The position numbers and the translations under genes were made by a program. Below, piece by piece: positions 36,501-48,329 of a DNA stretch of 64,000 nt. Under the pieces are notes generated by a model. It was given only the letters and a program-made list of their open reading frames with translations. It was not told where the DNA came from and searched no databases. Position 1 is the stretch's first letter; every line of letters starts with the position of its first letter. The stretch is from Trichaptum fuscoviolaceum (Eukaryota > Basidiomycota > Agaricomycetes > Hymenochaetales > Trichaptaceae), in the NCBI GenBank assembly GCA_910574455.1, contig CAJSYZ010000002.1, forward strand, positions 4,427,671-4,491,670, in the 5' to 3' direction.

Positions 36501-37598
36501 TCCTTTGGCTGATACTCACGAAACGGGACATAGTCGAATTCGCCTTCCAAAGCTGGATTATCCACCAAATTCCGGATCACTTCCAAAGGATTCCGATACC
36601 AAACATCATATTCTTTCCTCTTCCATGACTCGGTGTTCTCATTTGTCACCTTTTGGCCATTGTCGTCTGTGTAGAAGTTACTAAAGGATTTCCAAGACAC
36701 ATCACCGACTTTCGTAGCATCAATGACGTTATACATTTTTTGCGCGTCTCCATTGAGTAGCGTACTAGTTGAACCCAGATCTAAGTCATCGTCAGGCTCT
36801 GTCGCATCCAATTTGGAACATCCGCAAGATTTTACATTCTCCGCCGCCTGAATCAGCTGATAAGCCTTCATGATTCCCAGAAGCTTTGTTATGTTCCCAG
36901 CAGACATTTGCTCTTCTCGATAGAGAAAATCTGCGAGCTCAAAATCTGCTCGACACGAATAGGGAAACCAGTCATTTGACGCAGATTCGTTTCGCGGAGC
37001 GGGTGGTTCTTCATATTCTAAGAAGTTCCCTTCTGTATCGCATGGAGTGGCTGCACAATGTTTGGTGTCAAAATGCTACAGTAAACCGGGAACAATTAAT
37101 TTGGCGCGCACCATTCAAGTATCTGTGATACACCTTCAAGTTATCCTCACTCTCCTTATAATCTCCAATGTCGGAATCCAAGTCTTCAGAACGGCCACTG
37201 TCACTTCCGGTGACAGAATGGGACAGAGAATGAGGTCTGTCCAAATCTTGAAGCAGCTCGTCTCGGCCTATACTGAGCATCGAGATATCCTGTGTAAGCA
37301 TGGAAATATCGTAATCGTAGGAGTCAGAGCCGCTCTCAGAATGACCCTCTGTTGGAAGTTCGGACGACCTCAGGAGAGCTCCAAGTTGAGGACTTGGAGC
37401 TCGTATGGGTCGAATAGGTGACGATTCATATTCGTGACCACAGGCAGAAGAACTTGCCAAGAATGACGTCGGATGAGCTGAATATTCATGTCTTGCTCTT
37501 CCAGATTGACTCTTGAACGTCCTACTACAGCCGGGCAAGGTGCATCGAATAGTTGGTGGAAAATGAAAGGGATCGTGCTTTTTCCGTGTCGCTGGCAT
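33588..37598 (-). pseudogene. Plavaka transposase, frame-broken copy
   Basis: Starts MPATRKKHDPFHFPPT at 37598 with a C2H2 finger (CTLPGCSRTFKSQSGRARHEYSAH), then family landmarks in order. These are PYSCRADFELADFLYREEQM, WYRNPLEVIRNLVDNPAL, MFVPVILGSDKTTVSVGTG, NEYYPLYLSIGNVSN and RCPDGHLCRSVLALGLYIAD. Then follow LHQIIKGVFKDHLVEWICQS, FPGLRRFPEGRGFKQWTG, ALMKVYLPAIVGIVHDDIV, NPSWRGKARCDTVLVRVSS and, near the end, FYDRFYVNQFADMHMHE. Short introns separate most blocks. Near 35990 the frame between NNEPFS and RCPDGH shifts by one with no usable intron, so this copy probably makes no full transposase. Plavaka enzymes cut and move DNA transposons and are abundant in agaricomycetes. The insertion CVECCTGVDVSGRCRYHREC near the C-terminus looks like an extra metal-binding loop. 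Confidence 0.85.
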
Positions 37599-37860
37599 CA
37601 ACTTGAATGTAACCTCAGTAGTAGTACACATTGACAATTGGGACTCACAGCTGAGCCTCACTGGCACTGGCAGGCTGCTAGCACTGGCAGTGACTCGGAC
37701 TCGGAGTGCCACTGGCAGTGAACTTGAACCTGAGTTAAAATTAGTCATAGAGTAGTCACAGTAGTAGTGGGCGTAAATTTTCAACTTGTCTAAGATAGAC
37801 GCCCCCGCCTCCCTGATCTTGAACTTGCACCTTCGACACAACTTATCATCATACAAGTCT
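37599..37860. repeat. Right-hand subterminal motif cluster
   Basis: Dense in CACTGGCACTGGCAG, GCCACTGGCAGTG, AGTAGTAGT and GAACTTGAACC, the same motif set as at 30700-31440. It lies 5' of the Plavaka start codon and would hold its promoter. Confidence 0.55.
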
Positions 37861-40800
37861 CAAAACACAGTCCTACCAGCAAATTAATTCATTGAACTAC
37901 TGTTGCTTACTGTGGTAAATGAGCATCAGAGCGCAGCTGTTACTGTAAAGCAGTGTGTAACACACCTCAGTAATTACTGTGTGGGACATCTATGGGATGC
38001 CCTGCCTTTGGGGGCTGGATATCCTTGGGGTTAGGGATACTATTAGGGTCAGAGACCCTATGGGCCCTGGCCTATAATCCAGGGCCTCCCTGGCGGGCCT
38101 CTATAAATGAATGGAATTCAGGGGCCCTTATTTAGTCCGGAGCAAAAGAGGGTCCTTGTATTTGTTTGCACATGCGTACATGTGCAGCACGTCGCGCGTG
38201 CGCCGCCGCGGGCTTGCACATAACGGCGGAGAAAACCATTCGACATCGGGCACAAATTATGCTCATATGTTTGTTTCTTAATCTTACTTTTTAGCATAAT
38301 TAAATAGATAGAAATAAATTATATTGTCTATATACTACATCTCCATCTAATTTACATGTCTCTTGCCGACAACGTCAGTGTCACCATCTTCGGTAGCGAT
38401 TCCCGCGTACAACAATAGGGCTCGACATCATGGGGTGGGTGGAATGTGAATGCGAGTGCAGGCAGATCAGAGAGGAATGTAAGGGGAGGGAGTGACAAGC
38501 GGGGATACTGTCCCCATCCTGTCGAATTCAATGTGCCATATGACCCAGGAGTGGTAAGCACCCGATTGCGCTGCTTGCTACTCGGAAACCCAAGGCCCTG
38601 AGTTGAGATAGTCTGAAGAATGAGGGCCATGACAATCACAGAACGCGGCGCAGTCATTTGTGGTAGCTCTTGCTCCTGCTTCTCGCGGAGTTTAGGAAGA
38701 CGAGGGAGCACTCGGTGGTTGAAGTTGGTAACAACCTCCCGGGTGCCGCGGTGACACAAGAGGTGCGGTATGGTGAACTCGGTGCTGTTGCATAACTCTG
38801 CGAAGCCTGAGGGGTAATTGGAGGCAAGGGCGGACGTAACCTAGTCATGTCGCAAGGGAATACCGTCTCAGTCATGGTAGCATTGTCTGCGCTCGAAGCT
38901 ATGGCAGCGACGCGAGAGGCACGTCGCTCAGCGCCGTTGAAGGAAGCCGTAGAACAGTGGTTGCGCAAGGCGGCGACAGACCACGGGAGATATTCGAGCC
39001 TCTGCGGCTTTAATGAGCGACAGGGGCTGGCGAAGTTGTCCGTCGGCGCAAACGTGTCCGTGGTGTCCGTCGCTGTGGTGTATCCACAGCACTCGTTGGC
39101 AGACGTGTCTGTGGTGTCTGTCGGTTTACACACTCATCTGTATTAGTTTATTAGCTTATAGTAAATGATAGCAACAAAAAAAAGAGAACTTACCAGGATA
39201 ATTTGAGGTCTGAGGTCATTCGTGATGGACACGGACAACGCTGAACGCAGAAACGACGACGTCCACGCGCGTTCAACGTCGCCCGGAAGTTGCCGAATAT
39301 GGCAACCGAAGCATCTCCGAGCACCTTTCGTGCCCAGGAACACTTCAGCAGCACCTCTAATATCCAGGCACAATATGCGATACGCAAGTGCTATTAAATA
39401 TACATTGAATCTGATTTTATTGATATTTATTGTCTATATAGTTATGATCTGGTGAGGCAAACATTGATACTACAGGTGATCATATCACTGTTTTTGGATT
39501 AGAATATTTAATTGATCTTGTAAATTCATGATCTCTTTTGCATTCAAGAGTAATTGTACAATGGAATCAAATGCGAGAAGAATTACAGTTGCAGGTAAGC
39601 TAGAATATAGTGATCTCGATTTCATGCACTCGAATGCATGAGATCGAGCTAAACTCACATAAAACCCACGGACCTCAACTACATTTGAGCACTGACAACA
39701 AGTCTAGTTAGTGGAACTCCGTCAAAATTTCTAAAAAGGTCCTTTATTATCTCTTCTTCAGTGTTATATATCCCGCAGAATTTATTAATGAGAGTAACAT
39801 ATATCTATTCAGTGAAGAACATGTAATGTTCATGATTTTATGCAAAAAGGACAAGTTTTGTGCAGAGTTTAGTTATTTACCGAATACCACAGCACTCGAG
39901 CACACTGCTAAATTATATACGTGCTATAATCTACTCATATTATATCTCCGTTAAGTTTTAAAAAGATTGGAGCATTCAGAATAATTAAATAAATCAAAAA
40001 CATATGCTTTTACATGCATAGAGTCAGCACTTAAGCACTCATTGCTTATTTGTGACCTCCAATTAGCTCTGATTCTAATGCAAAATTCGTACGTACCTTC
40101 CCTACTTCAATTTAAAGGGTTCTGTACTAAGTGCCTGAGGAAATACACTATGGGAGTGTACGATAATAATATGTTTTTGTATGTTCGGAAATGAAGAAAA
40201 AGTGCAACATACCTTATTCGGTACCGCGTTCCCACGTTTCGTGACAACGCGCGGCCTTGTCGTCGTCGTCGTTTGGGCCTTGCTCACTGTTTTACATCCC
40301 TCCTCCACCCCATGAAAGAGCTTCGTATGAACAAGCTCATTGAAGGTATATTTAATTAACTTTCTCTTTCCTAATTTGTGCTAATAGACATCTGTTATAG
40401 GTGTTATGGTGAGCGACAAACTCACCCGTGCACCCAAGGTGCTGGAACAACTCATACATCGACGATGAGCTTGCCCACAGTGGCCGCAACCACCTTCCCC
40501 TCTTTCCCCTCCACCATGTCAGCTCACTGTTGAAACAGACAGATTTCAATGAATCGACGACCACGGGCTACGAAATCATGCAGACACCTGCAACTCCTTC
40601 AATAAGAAAGCAGTCGATCGAAACGACCCGCACGTCTCTACACAGAACCGTCCGCGGCGACATAGACGACATTGAGAAACAGCACACGTAGAAGCACTGT
40701 GCCCTCCGTCGCTACCGCTCCATGGTCCTCAACCCTCTCTTCGCCTCCTGTTCACGCTCATCTCACGAAGGGATGTGTACACACTTCTCCCGCCCGTTGT

Positions 40801-41400
40801 TGGGACATCCGTCGTGGCCGGCAGTGTTGCCCATTTCATGACACACGTCATTGGACATGTCTCTGATGCCTTTCTCGACTCCCTGACCGACGCAACATCT
40901 CAGGACAAGTCCGCACTCCGCCATGATGCTGGCATTGCAGTTGTAGAACTGGTCGCTCTTGCTGTCGGTGTCATTGCACTGGAGAGTGTCACGAGGGCAA
41001 AGGATACATGGAACTGGAGGACGTGAAGGTGCGGCTCGAAGAGGCAGAGGAGAAAAGGATGCGGGTCTCGATGATGGGATGGCCATTTGTTGCTGGCACC
41101 GCGAAGCGCAGTACGAGATGTGCTACTGGAGGCGACGCCCGTAGTCCGCCATCTGGTGGACATATGCGTCCAGCATTGTGGAAGCCTGGTACAGCTGGTC
41201 TGCTGATAAGGAGGCTCACAAAGCTCGCGCAATGGCGGCAGTCGCGTCGGTCGTCGCATTGGTCGACGCGCAGTCGCCGTTTGGCGCAGTCCCGCCGTAC
41301 AATGTATTCCAGGGGCAGGGCCACACACCATACCTAGAATGCAAGCTCTCTGGTGTAGCTCGCACCTCCGTAGATATAGTATTTATTGAAAATTAAACGC
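37861..41400. other. Gene-poor stretch with short unassigned frames
   Basis: A GC-rich part at 37970-38260 (GGGCC blocks) is followed by AT-rich DNA. Short frames at 38354-39146 overlap on both strands and look unreal; 39020-39130 holds a small GTGTCTGTGGT-type repeat. Frames at 40428-40691 and 40775-41026 on the plus strand have no recognisable domain. The second (VVAGSVAHFMTHVIGHVSDA, VVELVALAVGVIALESV) has two hydrophobic stretches and could be part of a membrane protein, but I cannot build a gene. Confidence 0.3.
39615..39648. repeat. 14-bp inverted repeat, possible hairpin
   Basis: CTCGATTTCATGCA at 39615-39628 is the reverse complement of 39635-39648 with one mismatch, around a 6-nt loop. 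It stands in AT-rich DNA without a gene. Significance unknown. Confidence 0.6.
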
Positions 41401-41768
41401 TGCTGCCAATGCAGCACTGTTTTCAGTGAAATTGATTTTTTTTTCCTACAAAAATTTGCTGCCGCATGCAAATGTAGTCTTTTGACATTTGGACCTGAAT
41501 GTGGGCCCAACGAATATTTTGGGAATTAACAGCATTTATTTATGGCCTGGGTAGGGCTCTGTGCTCCGAATGTGGATGGACACCTGCGGGAAGCCTCAGG
41601 GTCCTCAGTGCCCCTGTGCAAACCCCCCAAAAAGGCGGTGGACCTACATTGCTATACTGGGCTTTGTGTGTCCACTGTAACTACTGGGGCACATACCACA
41701 TTGGTTTACAGTAAATTACAGTAACTATGGAATTAGACTGCTGGCAGCAGTGCAAAACACTGCACAAA
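41401..41768. other. 5' flank of the micro-exon gene
   Basis: No gene. TTACAGTAAATTACAGTAA near 41704-41722 is a short direct repeat. Related TTACTGT words occur at 37900-37980, which may mean a shared transposon-derived end. Confidence 0.3.
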
Positions 41769-44700
41769 ATGTCAACTCAAAGACAGACAAGAGCTAAGAA
41801 CAGCGAAAAGCACCCCGGAGCAGTCGTTGGACAACTCAGAACAAGACGAACACAGGAGGAGATATTGCGGGAGAAGGAAGAAAAAGAGAAAAGGAAAGTA
41901 CGGCAGGCAGAGAGGCGGGATGAGGCATTGAAGGAGAAGGAAGAGAAGGAAAAGCAGAAGGAAGAGCGGGCAGCCTTCCGCAGAGCTGCGGCCCAGCAAG
42001 TCGCGGTTGCGAAAGAGAGGAAAAAACTCGCTGCGGAGCAAAAACGGGCAGCAAAAGAACAAGAGGCAGCTGACAAGGTTCGCAAGAAGGTGACTGCAGC
42101 AGAGAACCAAGAAGCAGCGATGCTAGAGACCGTAGAGCTTGAAAACAACTTGTCGAAGGCTCTTGAGACACGCACCCAGATGGGCTCAACAGTGCCCAAA
42201 CTCACTGGCAAACGTGGACGTAGAAAGCCAAAAGGCGAAGCTAGCAGTAAGTCTTCAACTTTAGATCAGTGATGACACAGATCATTTGAACTGGCATAAA
42301 CAGACTCGAAGAACGATGTTAAAGACGTATCGGGTTGTGAAGATGGACACAACGAAGACTTGGATATTCGTGAGTAACATTGCCTATACATTTTCAGATG
42401 ATCTCAAAGCTTGGAGGTTGAACACTGTGACTCACCTTAATGCGAAGCAGCGAGTATGGATGAGCCAAACAGGGAGCCTGCAAAAAAGGCTAGGAAAGAA
42501 GATTCCAAAGGTGAACTTCCATTTCGCACACGTGTGCAGACCGCAAAGATGTCCAGGTCTGCCGCCACCATGACTCCCAGCGACGCATTCTTTCACGCTC
42601 CTGCAGGACTGAACGAGAGTCTTTCTGGTGAAGAAACGGACATAATAGACTCGCCCGCTACGTCAAGGCGGAACGACAAGACAAAACGCCCTGTCAGGGC
42701 GCTTTGCAACACAGATGATTCCACTTTCATTGGTGAAGAGGGTGGAGGTCTTGAGGTGCCAGTGGCAGGGATAGACTCAGAAAGGATCAATTTGTGAGTT
42801 TGAGGTTTGAATCTTGCATTGCGTCTGAATCAGTATCTGGTGCTGTCAAGTCGATGTAATGGTGAGTGAGAAGCTTGATTTAGACTCAATTATTAAACTC
42901 ATACTAGTATGATCATCATCATCCCGACTACCTACTCAGGCTACTACTACCGTGACGCTCCCGGGCCGAGACCCAACTTCAAGTTGGAAATCCTTCACCT
43001 GCAACATTGACGCTCTTGTCTTTGCTACCACTATATTATGAGCCTTGCTGACGCAAAGCTGCACCAGACACACCGTCGAATTGCCAGATGATGAAAACTT
43101 AAGTCCCTGGGAGGATGAAGGAGAAACAATAACCCTTACAAGCTATCATGGTGTAAAAAATAGCACAATCAGCGTGCAACAGAAGGCACATCTTGTCGAT
43201 TCGGAATCAAATGTTGTGAGTTGACGGAGCATTAGAATGGCAGATGCAGTCTGAATAACTTGTTTATAGGGCGGAAGCGATCCGAAGAGGCTAACAAGGC
43301 CGGCTCAAGCTTGTGTGAGTCCGACTGATTACTGTTCGATTCATGTCAGTTGCTCCATGACCGTTTGTTCATATTCCTTCGTTATTATTTATCTGCCAAC
43401 TGCCGTCTCATGAACAGGATGGAGGTAGCAGCAACGTCAACTCGAAGAAAAGGAAGTTATTGCGTGACACTCTTTCCGGGTCGCAGGTTTCAACGGTAAG
43501 CGATGTCATATCATTCTACATTTTTTCAATCTACTGAGTAATCCCTTCCCGTACTCGAGGATAAGAATAACAAGATAAAACCAGGTGGACAGGTGAGTAC
43601 CAGACAGTGATCTTCATGGTACATCCTTCCTTCATTGCTTACTGAATTGGTATTTTGATAGGATGCAAACAAGAGGACTGCTATTTTGCAGCTTAGCGCA
43701 CCGGTAAGTCTATCTTATCTCAACTTCTCTCGTTCCCCCCTTATTTATGGTTGTAAGGTGCAATCACTAGCCTTGGAACCCCGTGTACAGGTATATGTGA
43801 GTGTCGATGCACTGTAGGCTCACTTCCGGTGCTCTCCTGTGGCAACTATTCGTTTCCTTCTTCACTTCAAGTTGAGCGCTAATGTGTGAATATGAATAGG
43901 ACATCACAGTCACAAAGAACGGAAAGAGGAAGTCGCCACCAGACACCGACTCTCAGGTTAATGTGGTAATTCTTCTACCTTCACGTGCAATGAATTCCTT
44001 CATTTTATGTTTACTTATTTTAAACCATCTCAATAGGCTAATAAGGCTGTCAAGATCAAGAAGTCATTGTTGACTGACATGGACACACAGGCCGGTGCCA
44101 CAGTAAGCGTCAATTCTATGGTAACCGGCATTTTAAGTTCGTATCTGATCAGGCGGAAAGGACTTGAGTAAGAAGAGGAAACCCTCTGACATTCCTTATC
44201 GGCCTGAGGCCGATATGACAGTAAGTGCTTCTTTTCGAGCTGTTCACTTGCCACGGATAACAGCTTTCTGACGTGCTGCAGCCGGAGCTTGGATCCGCTA
44301 CCTCTAATCGCAAGAGGCAGTCGCTGGTGGCTGATAATGAAGTAAGTGAGAGTCGATTGATACACTCTAAATGTAGGCATTCACCTTTTTTTCTTACTAA
44401 TAGTCTGGTGGTCGAAAGATGTCGTTAGCACCTCGAGCACCGTCGCTTGCAATGACGAGAGCGTCCCGCACCCCCGGACCCGAAGTGATAGTGACTGGGG
44501 CTTATCAAGGTCATCGCAAAGTCTCTCGGACTACTAGCTCAGTTTGTCAAATCAAATTCATTTCTATGACATATTTTGCTGATGTACGTATATGCAGACA
44601 TCAGTGGGACTTGAGGACAAGGATCAAAATGAAGGAAGGGAAGGATCTCGCGTGCCAGGCAGGAAAAGGGCGACGAACCAGTGTCTCCCTCCCGGTACTC

Positions 44701-44837
44701 AGGCAGGATGGACTCATATTCTATTACCTTCACTATTTCGCGCAGTTGGAAAGTCCGTCACACCATGGCAAACTCCGGACAATAAGCTCATCAGCTCACT
44801 GTGGGGGAAAGTGTTTGATTCTGTGGAATTCAGTTAC
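41769..44837 (+). CDS. Fifteen-exon gene with a run of symmetric micro-exons, truncated by an LTR insertion
   Basis: Exons: 41769-42246, 42304-42369, 42451-42793, 43068-43215, 43270-43314, 43418-43495, 43560-43592, 43662-43703, 43758-43790, 43900-43965, 44037-44102, 44161-44220, 44282-44341, 44404-44520 and 44598 onward. They join in one open frame. The first encodes a Lys/Glu coiled coil (RTRRTQEEILREKEEKEKRK). Exons 5-13 are 33-78 nt, all multiples of three in phase 0. Most of the later exons carry one basic cluster: SKKRKLL, NKRTA, GKRKSPP, VKIKKSLL, SKKRKPS, NRKRQSL, GRKMSL, GRKRATN. The last exon starts a folded domain (WTHILLPSLFRAVGKSV, PWQTPDNKLISSL) that looks like a family of multicopy agaricomycete proteins of unknown function. 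It is cut at 44838 by the LTR, giving an early stop after a few LTR codons. The donor at 44521 (GTCTCT) is weak. Role unknown; the basic clusters resemble nuclear-localisation or DNA-binding signals. Confidence 0.65.
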
Positions 44838-45655
44838 TGTTACGACCGTCGGGAATTGTAGCGGGAAACAGTTTCGGGAAACTGGAATTCGCGACAAGAA
44901 CCCGCGTTCGGGAATCTGGATTCGCGACTGGGAACGAGCGTGGGAATTCAGGCGGGAAACGCGCGGGAATCTATCCAGGCGCGTCGCGGGATTCTCAAGG
45001 CCAGCTAGGACTCTTCACTGCTTTGAACGTCTGGTAAGCGGATCCCTAAGGAAGCACTCCACAAGTAAGTATTGCGCAACTAACTACACAGGAGAAAAGA
45101 GAGAGATCGCACCTAAGGAAGCACTCCACAAGAGGTCAAAAGTGGGGTGCTCCTTACGATGCCTACAGCTATTTATCTACTTCGTAAAGACTGTATAGTT
45201 AATCTACGCTAAGTGTCCTTGCGCAATGCGCACCTATCTACTACAAACGATACATGCTACGACCGCAATGCTAGGCATGTCCATCCCGTCTCTCCAGATG
45301 GCTACGGCCTGTCCGTGGACGTCAGCGTCCGGTCCGGGGCCGCGACTAGCCAGACTAGGTATGCCAGGCTGTTGCAGGTCGTCACCTTGAGGTACTAGCG
45401 GATTAATGAGCGTATGTTGATAAGTGAATGTACGTGTGCCGTGGCGGGTCGTCGTAAATGAGTGTGTGTACGCGTGCATGGTTGCCGGGACGGTGGTGCG
45501 GGATAAGTCACGTGAGCATGGGATCGTGCGATTCGGGAATGAGGTTTCGCGCGGGGAATCTAATGGCGGGATTCTCCCCGCGGGATTGTCTGCTCATGTC
45601 GGGATCCTTGGCGGGAAAGTGCGGGAAATGCAAAAAGGAGCCTGGGATCTCGACA
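44838..45655 (-). repeat. LTR 1 of family A (3' LTR of copy 1), 818 bp
   Basis: Starts TGTTACGACC and ends CTCGACA on the plus strand, so on the element strand it runs TGTCGAG to GGTCGTAACA. It differs from LTR 2 and LTR 3 at several sites that those two share (for example near 44974, 45030 and 45270), so it is the most diverged of the three. Confidence 0.9.
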
Positions 45656-47323
45656 TTACCCCCCTCCAAAGGCGCAACTCCGGGGCGCCAAGCTTGAATC
45701 TTGCTCAGGTCACAGAGCTCGATAGCGTTGACTTCTCGAGGGGCGTCCGGGTGTTTTCGATAGAAACTGCGAATTTTAGCCTGTGCATTACCCATATCCT
45801 TTGCGGGAATCCATGTATCTTCCGCGCTCGAATACCCCTTCCATCGTACCAAATATTCAAACCTCCGTCTAAACCGTCTAGCGTCCAGTACCTCTTCCAC
45901 CTCGTATTCCAGATCTCCTTCTACTTCGACTGGGGGCGGCGGGGGTTGCGTTCGACCGGGAATATCGTCTTCGTGGTATGGCGAGAGCAACGATACGTGA
46001 AATACGGGATGAATCTTCAGCGACGCGGGGAGTTCGAGTTCGTAGGTGAGGTCACTTAGCTTTGCCTTCACTTTATACGGCCCTAGTCGTTTCGGTAATA
46101 ATTTGCGCGCTCCCGGTCGCCGAACGTTCGTCGCCTCGAGCCAGACTTTATCCCCGACTGCGTACTGCGGGGCCTCGTTCCGGGCCTGATCGTAGTGCTG
46201 CTTCATGCGTTCTGCCGCAACCTCCAAAGCCGCTCTTGCCTCTTCCTGTGCCTGCTGAAGCTCCTGTAGTCGTGCGTCCGCGGCGGGGACCGTGGACAGG
46301 CCGTCGCTCGGGGCAATCGTGAATTCGGGATTGTAGCCGTAGACAAGCGCGAACGGGGATTGTCGTGTTGCCGCATGCGCTTTCGTGTTGTGCGCGAATT
46401 CTGCCATTGGGAGTAATCCGGCCCAGTTTTCTTGTCGTGTATCTATGAAAGCCCGTAAATATTGTTCCAGCTCTTGGTTTACCCTTTCGGTTTGCCCATC
46501 CGTCTGCGGGTGATACGCAGTCGACGTGGTACCCTTGATACCGAGTCGGGAAAAGAGGGCTTTCATGAACTGTGCGACAAACTGTGGTCCTCGGTCGGAT
46601 ATGATCTGGCGGGGGGTTCCGTGCAGCTTCCAGACGTGTTGCAGGAAGAGTTCTGCCGTTTCCGGTGCATCGACGTCAGACGTGGTCGGGATAAAATGCG
46701 CCTGCTTGGTGAGACGGTCGACCACCACGAAAATGGCGTCGTAATCCTCGGATCGGGGGAGCTGGGTGATGAAATCGCACGAAATCGCCTGCCAGGGGCC
46801 CTGCGGGATTTCGTTCGGTTGTAGGAGTCCTACCGGGCGTTGGGATCGGTTCTTCGTGCGTGCACAGGTATCGCATCCCGAAACGTATCGTTCTACGAAG
46901 TTAGACATCCCGGGCCACCAGTAGTTGCGGCTTACCATCTCAAACGTTTTCCAATGTCCAGGATGTCCGGCGGGGAGACTGTCGTGGTAAGTCTTCACCA
47001 CATCCCGGCGGATGGTCTCGTCTTTCGGGACGTAAACCTTCCCCTGGTACAGAATGAGGCCTTCTTCGGTGCTCCAGTCCTCAAGTTCCTTGGTCAGGAC
47101 TCAAGGCGCCTTGGACTTGACCAGCTCGATCGCGTCCACCAGTTCGTCTTCATACTGATCTGACTTACGAATGCGTCGTAGGAGGGCCTGATCCCCGTGT
47201 ACCTGCGTCATTCCCCGACGAATTGCCTTTAGTCGAAACATTTCGGGGGTCAAGAGGGTCCGTCCCGTGTTGTCTTCGCCTTCTGGTTGAAGATCGACGC
47301 GTCGTGACATGGCGTCGGGTTTG
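45508..47323 (-). pseudogene. Family A copy 1 pol, integrase and chromodomain part
   Basis: Continuation of pol after the B insertion. An in-frame TGA at about 47101 replaces the Arg codon CGA present in copy 2 (SKAP|RVLTKELED). After it come the HHCC zinc finger (HPGHWKTFEMVSRNYWWPGM, CDTCARTKN) and the integrase core with CDFIT, SDRGPQF and TDGQTERVNQELE. The chromodomain contains YEVEEVLDARR and YLVRWKGYSSAEDTWIP. The frame runs through PLEGGNV at the LTR border and about 48 codons into the LTR before it stops. In life the integrase would insert the cDNA and the chromodomain would steer it to chromatin. Confidence 0.9.
47319..47323. repeat. Target-site duplication of element B, left copy
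   Basis: GTTTG directly before the B LTR. The same GTTTG follows the B element at 53864. The uninterrupted site is seen in copy 2 near 59752. Confidence 0.95.
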
Positions 47324-47689
47324 TGTCGGGATCCCCCAGGACCCCAACATGTCTAAGGCAATCCCGAACAGAACCCGGTATACTGAAACCCGAAATCGCG
47401 ACCTTGGCTAGATCCCGAAAGGATCCCCCGCTCTCTGATCCCAGAAGAACCCCTGCTTCGCCATGCATTCTCCTGCTAAGAGTTCAGCCCCGCTACGACC
47501 TCCTCGCCCCTGCTTGTCCTCGCCCACGTCTCCTCGTCAGTCCCCCGCCTCGTCCCCGCGTCTCGATCCATCCCTAGCCCGCCTCGTCGTTCCCCCGACT
47601 CTAGGATGATCCCCCGCTCGCTCCCCGCTCCCGTCATGCTCTGTTCCCCGCTCCAGCGAACCCCGTACCTCGCCATAGTCCCGAAGTCA

Positions 47690-47752
47690 CTCACCATAGC
47701 CACCGCCATAGCCATAGCCTGCCACAGCCATAGCCATAGCCATAGCTATCCC
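47690..47752 (+). repeat. CATAGC hexamer repeats in the family B LTR
   Basis: A run of perfect and near-perfect CCATAG/CATAGC units. The same run occurs in the 3' LTR at about 51697-51759. Confidence 0.85.
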
Positions 47753-48329
47753 AGACCTCGTAGGTTCTCGACTATGCCCGGATACCAGATCCCGGCCTCG
47801 CGTCCACAGTCATGAAGTGCAGTTAGGAGATTGATCCACTGCGTCCAAAGTCGACCTCTGTCTGGCCTTGAGTAAGCCAACACGACAGCAGGTCAAGGAT
47901 TGCCGTCCCGCAATCCTGCCCGGTCACGAACCCTGCCCTGCGCTCGTCCTGCCACGGTGCCCTAGCTAACCCCTTCGACATCCTGTGCCTCTCGACCTGC
48001 CCTTGTTCGTCCACAGCCTGCCCCGCCAGGAATCCCGCCTCGCCGCGAACGCTGTCAAGCGTCCCCTCTGACAAATCCCGCAACCCACACTCGTCCCGGT
48101 TGGAGTCCCGCCAAACTCCCCCCGCTCGTTTCCAGACTAGAGTCCCGCCAGACTCCCCCGCTCATTCCCGGTAGAAACCCCGCTCGCTTCCCGGTTGGAA
48201 TCCCACTCCTTTCCCCGCACGATCCCAGTCGAAATCCCGCTCGTTTCCCGCCTCGCGTCCCGTCTCGAATCCCTGCGCAAATCCCCCGCAGGATTCCCGC
48301 CTTCGATCCCGCCGCGATTCCCATCGCAA

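Larger units (their letters stand above)
30660..37860 (-). mobile_element. Plavaka-class DNA transposon (putative limits)
   Basis: Two convergent genes, a transposase on the minus strand and an unknown gene on the plus strand, lie between two regions dense in the same short motifs. Plavaka elements belong with the KDZ-like, CACTA-related transposons of basidiomycetes, which often carry extra genes. I could not find matching terminal inverted repeats or a target duplication, so the limits are estimates from the spread of the motifs. Confidence 0.5.

Noticed and set aside
38354..39146. Overlapping frames on both strands, e.g. a Thr/Asp-rich frame at 38654-39133 and an Ala/Val-rich one at 38847-39146
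   Set aside because: They mirror each other across a small repeat (GTGTCTGTGGT type), have no introns that extend them and no recognisable domain. Probably chance frames in GC-rich DNA.
37960..41740. Possible large transposon with ends at the TTACTGT-rich stretch near 37900-37980 and the TTACAGTAA stretch near 41704
   Set aside because: Only short words match between the two; no terminal inverted repeat or target duplication could be aligned by eye.
41772..42211. Minus-strand frames opposite the coiled-coil exon, rich in Leu, Ser and Phe and looking like membrane segments
   Set aside because: They are the antisense of a Lys/Glu-rich coiled coil, which always gives Phe/Leu/Ser-rich frames.
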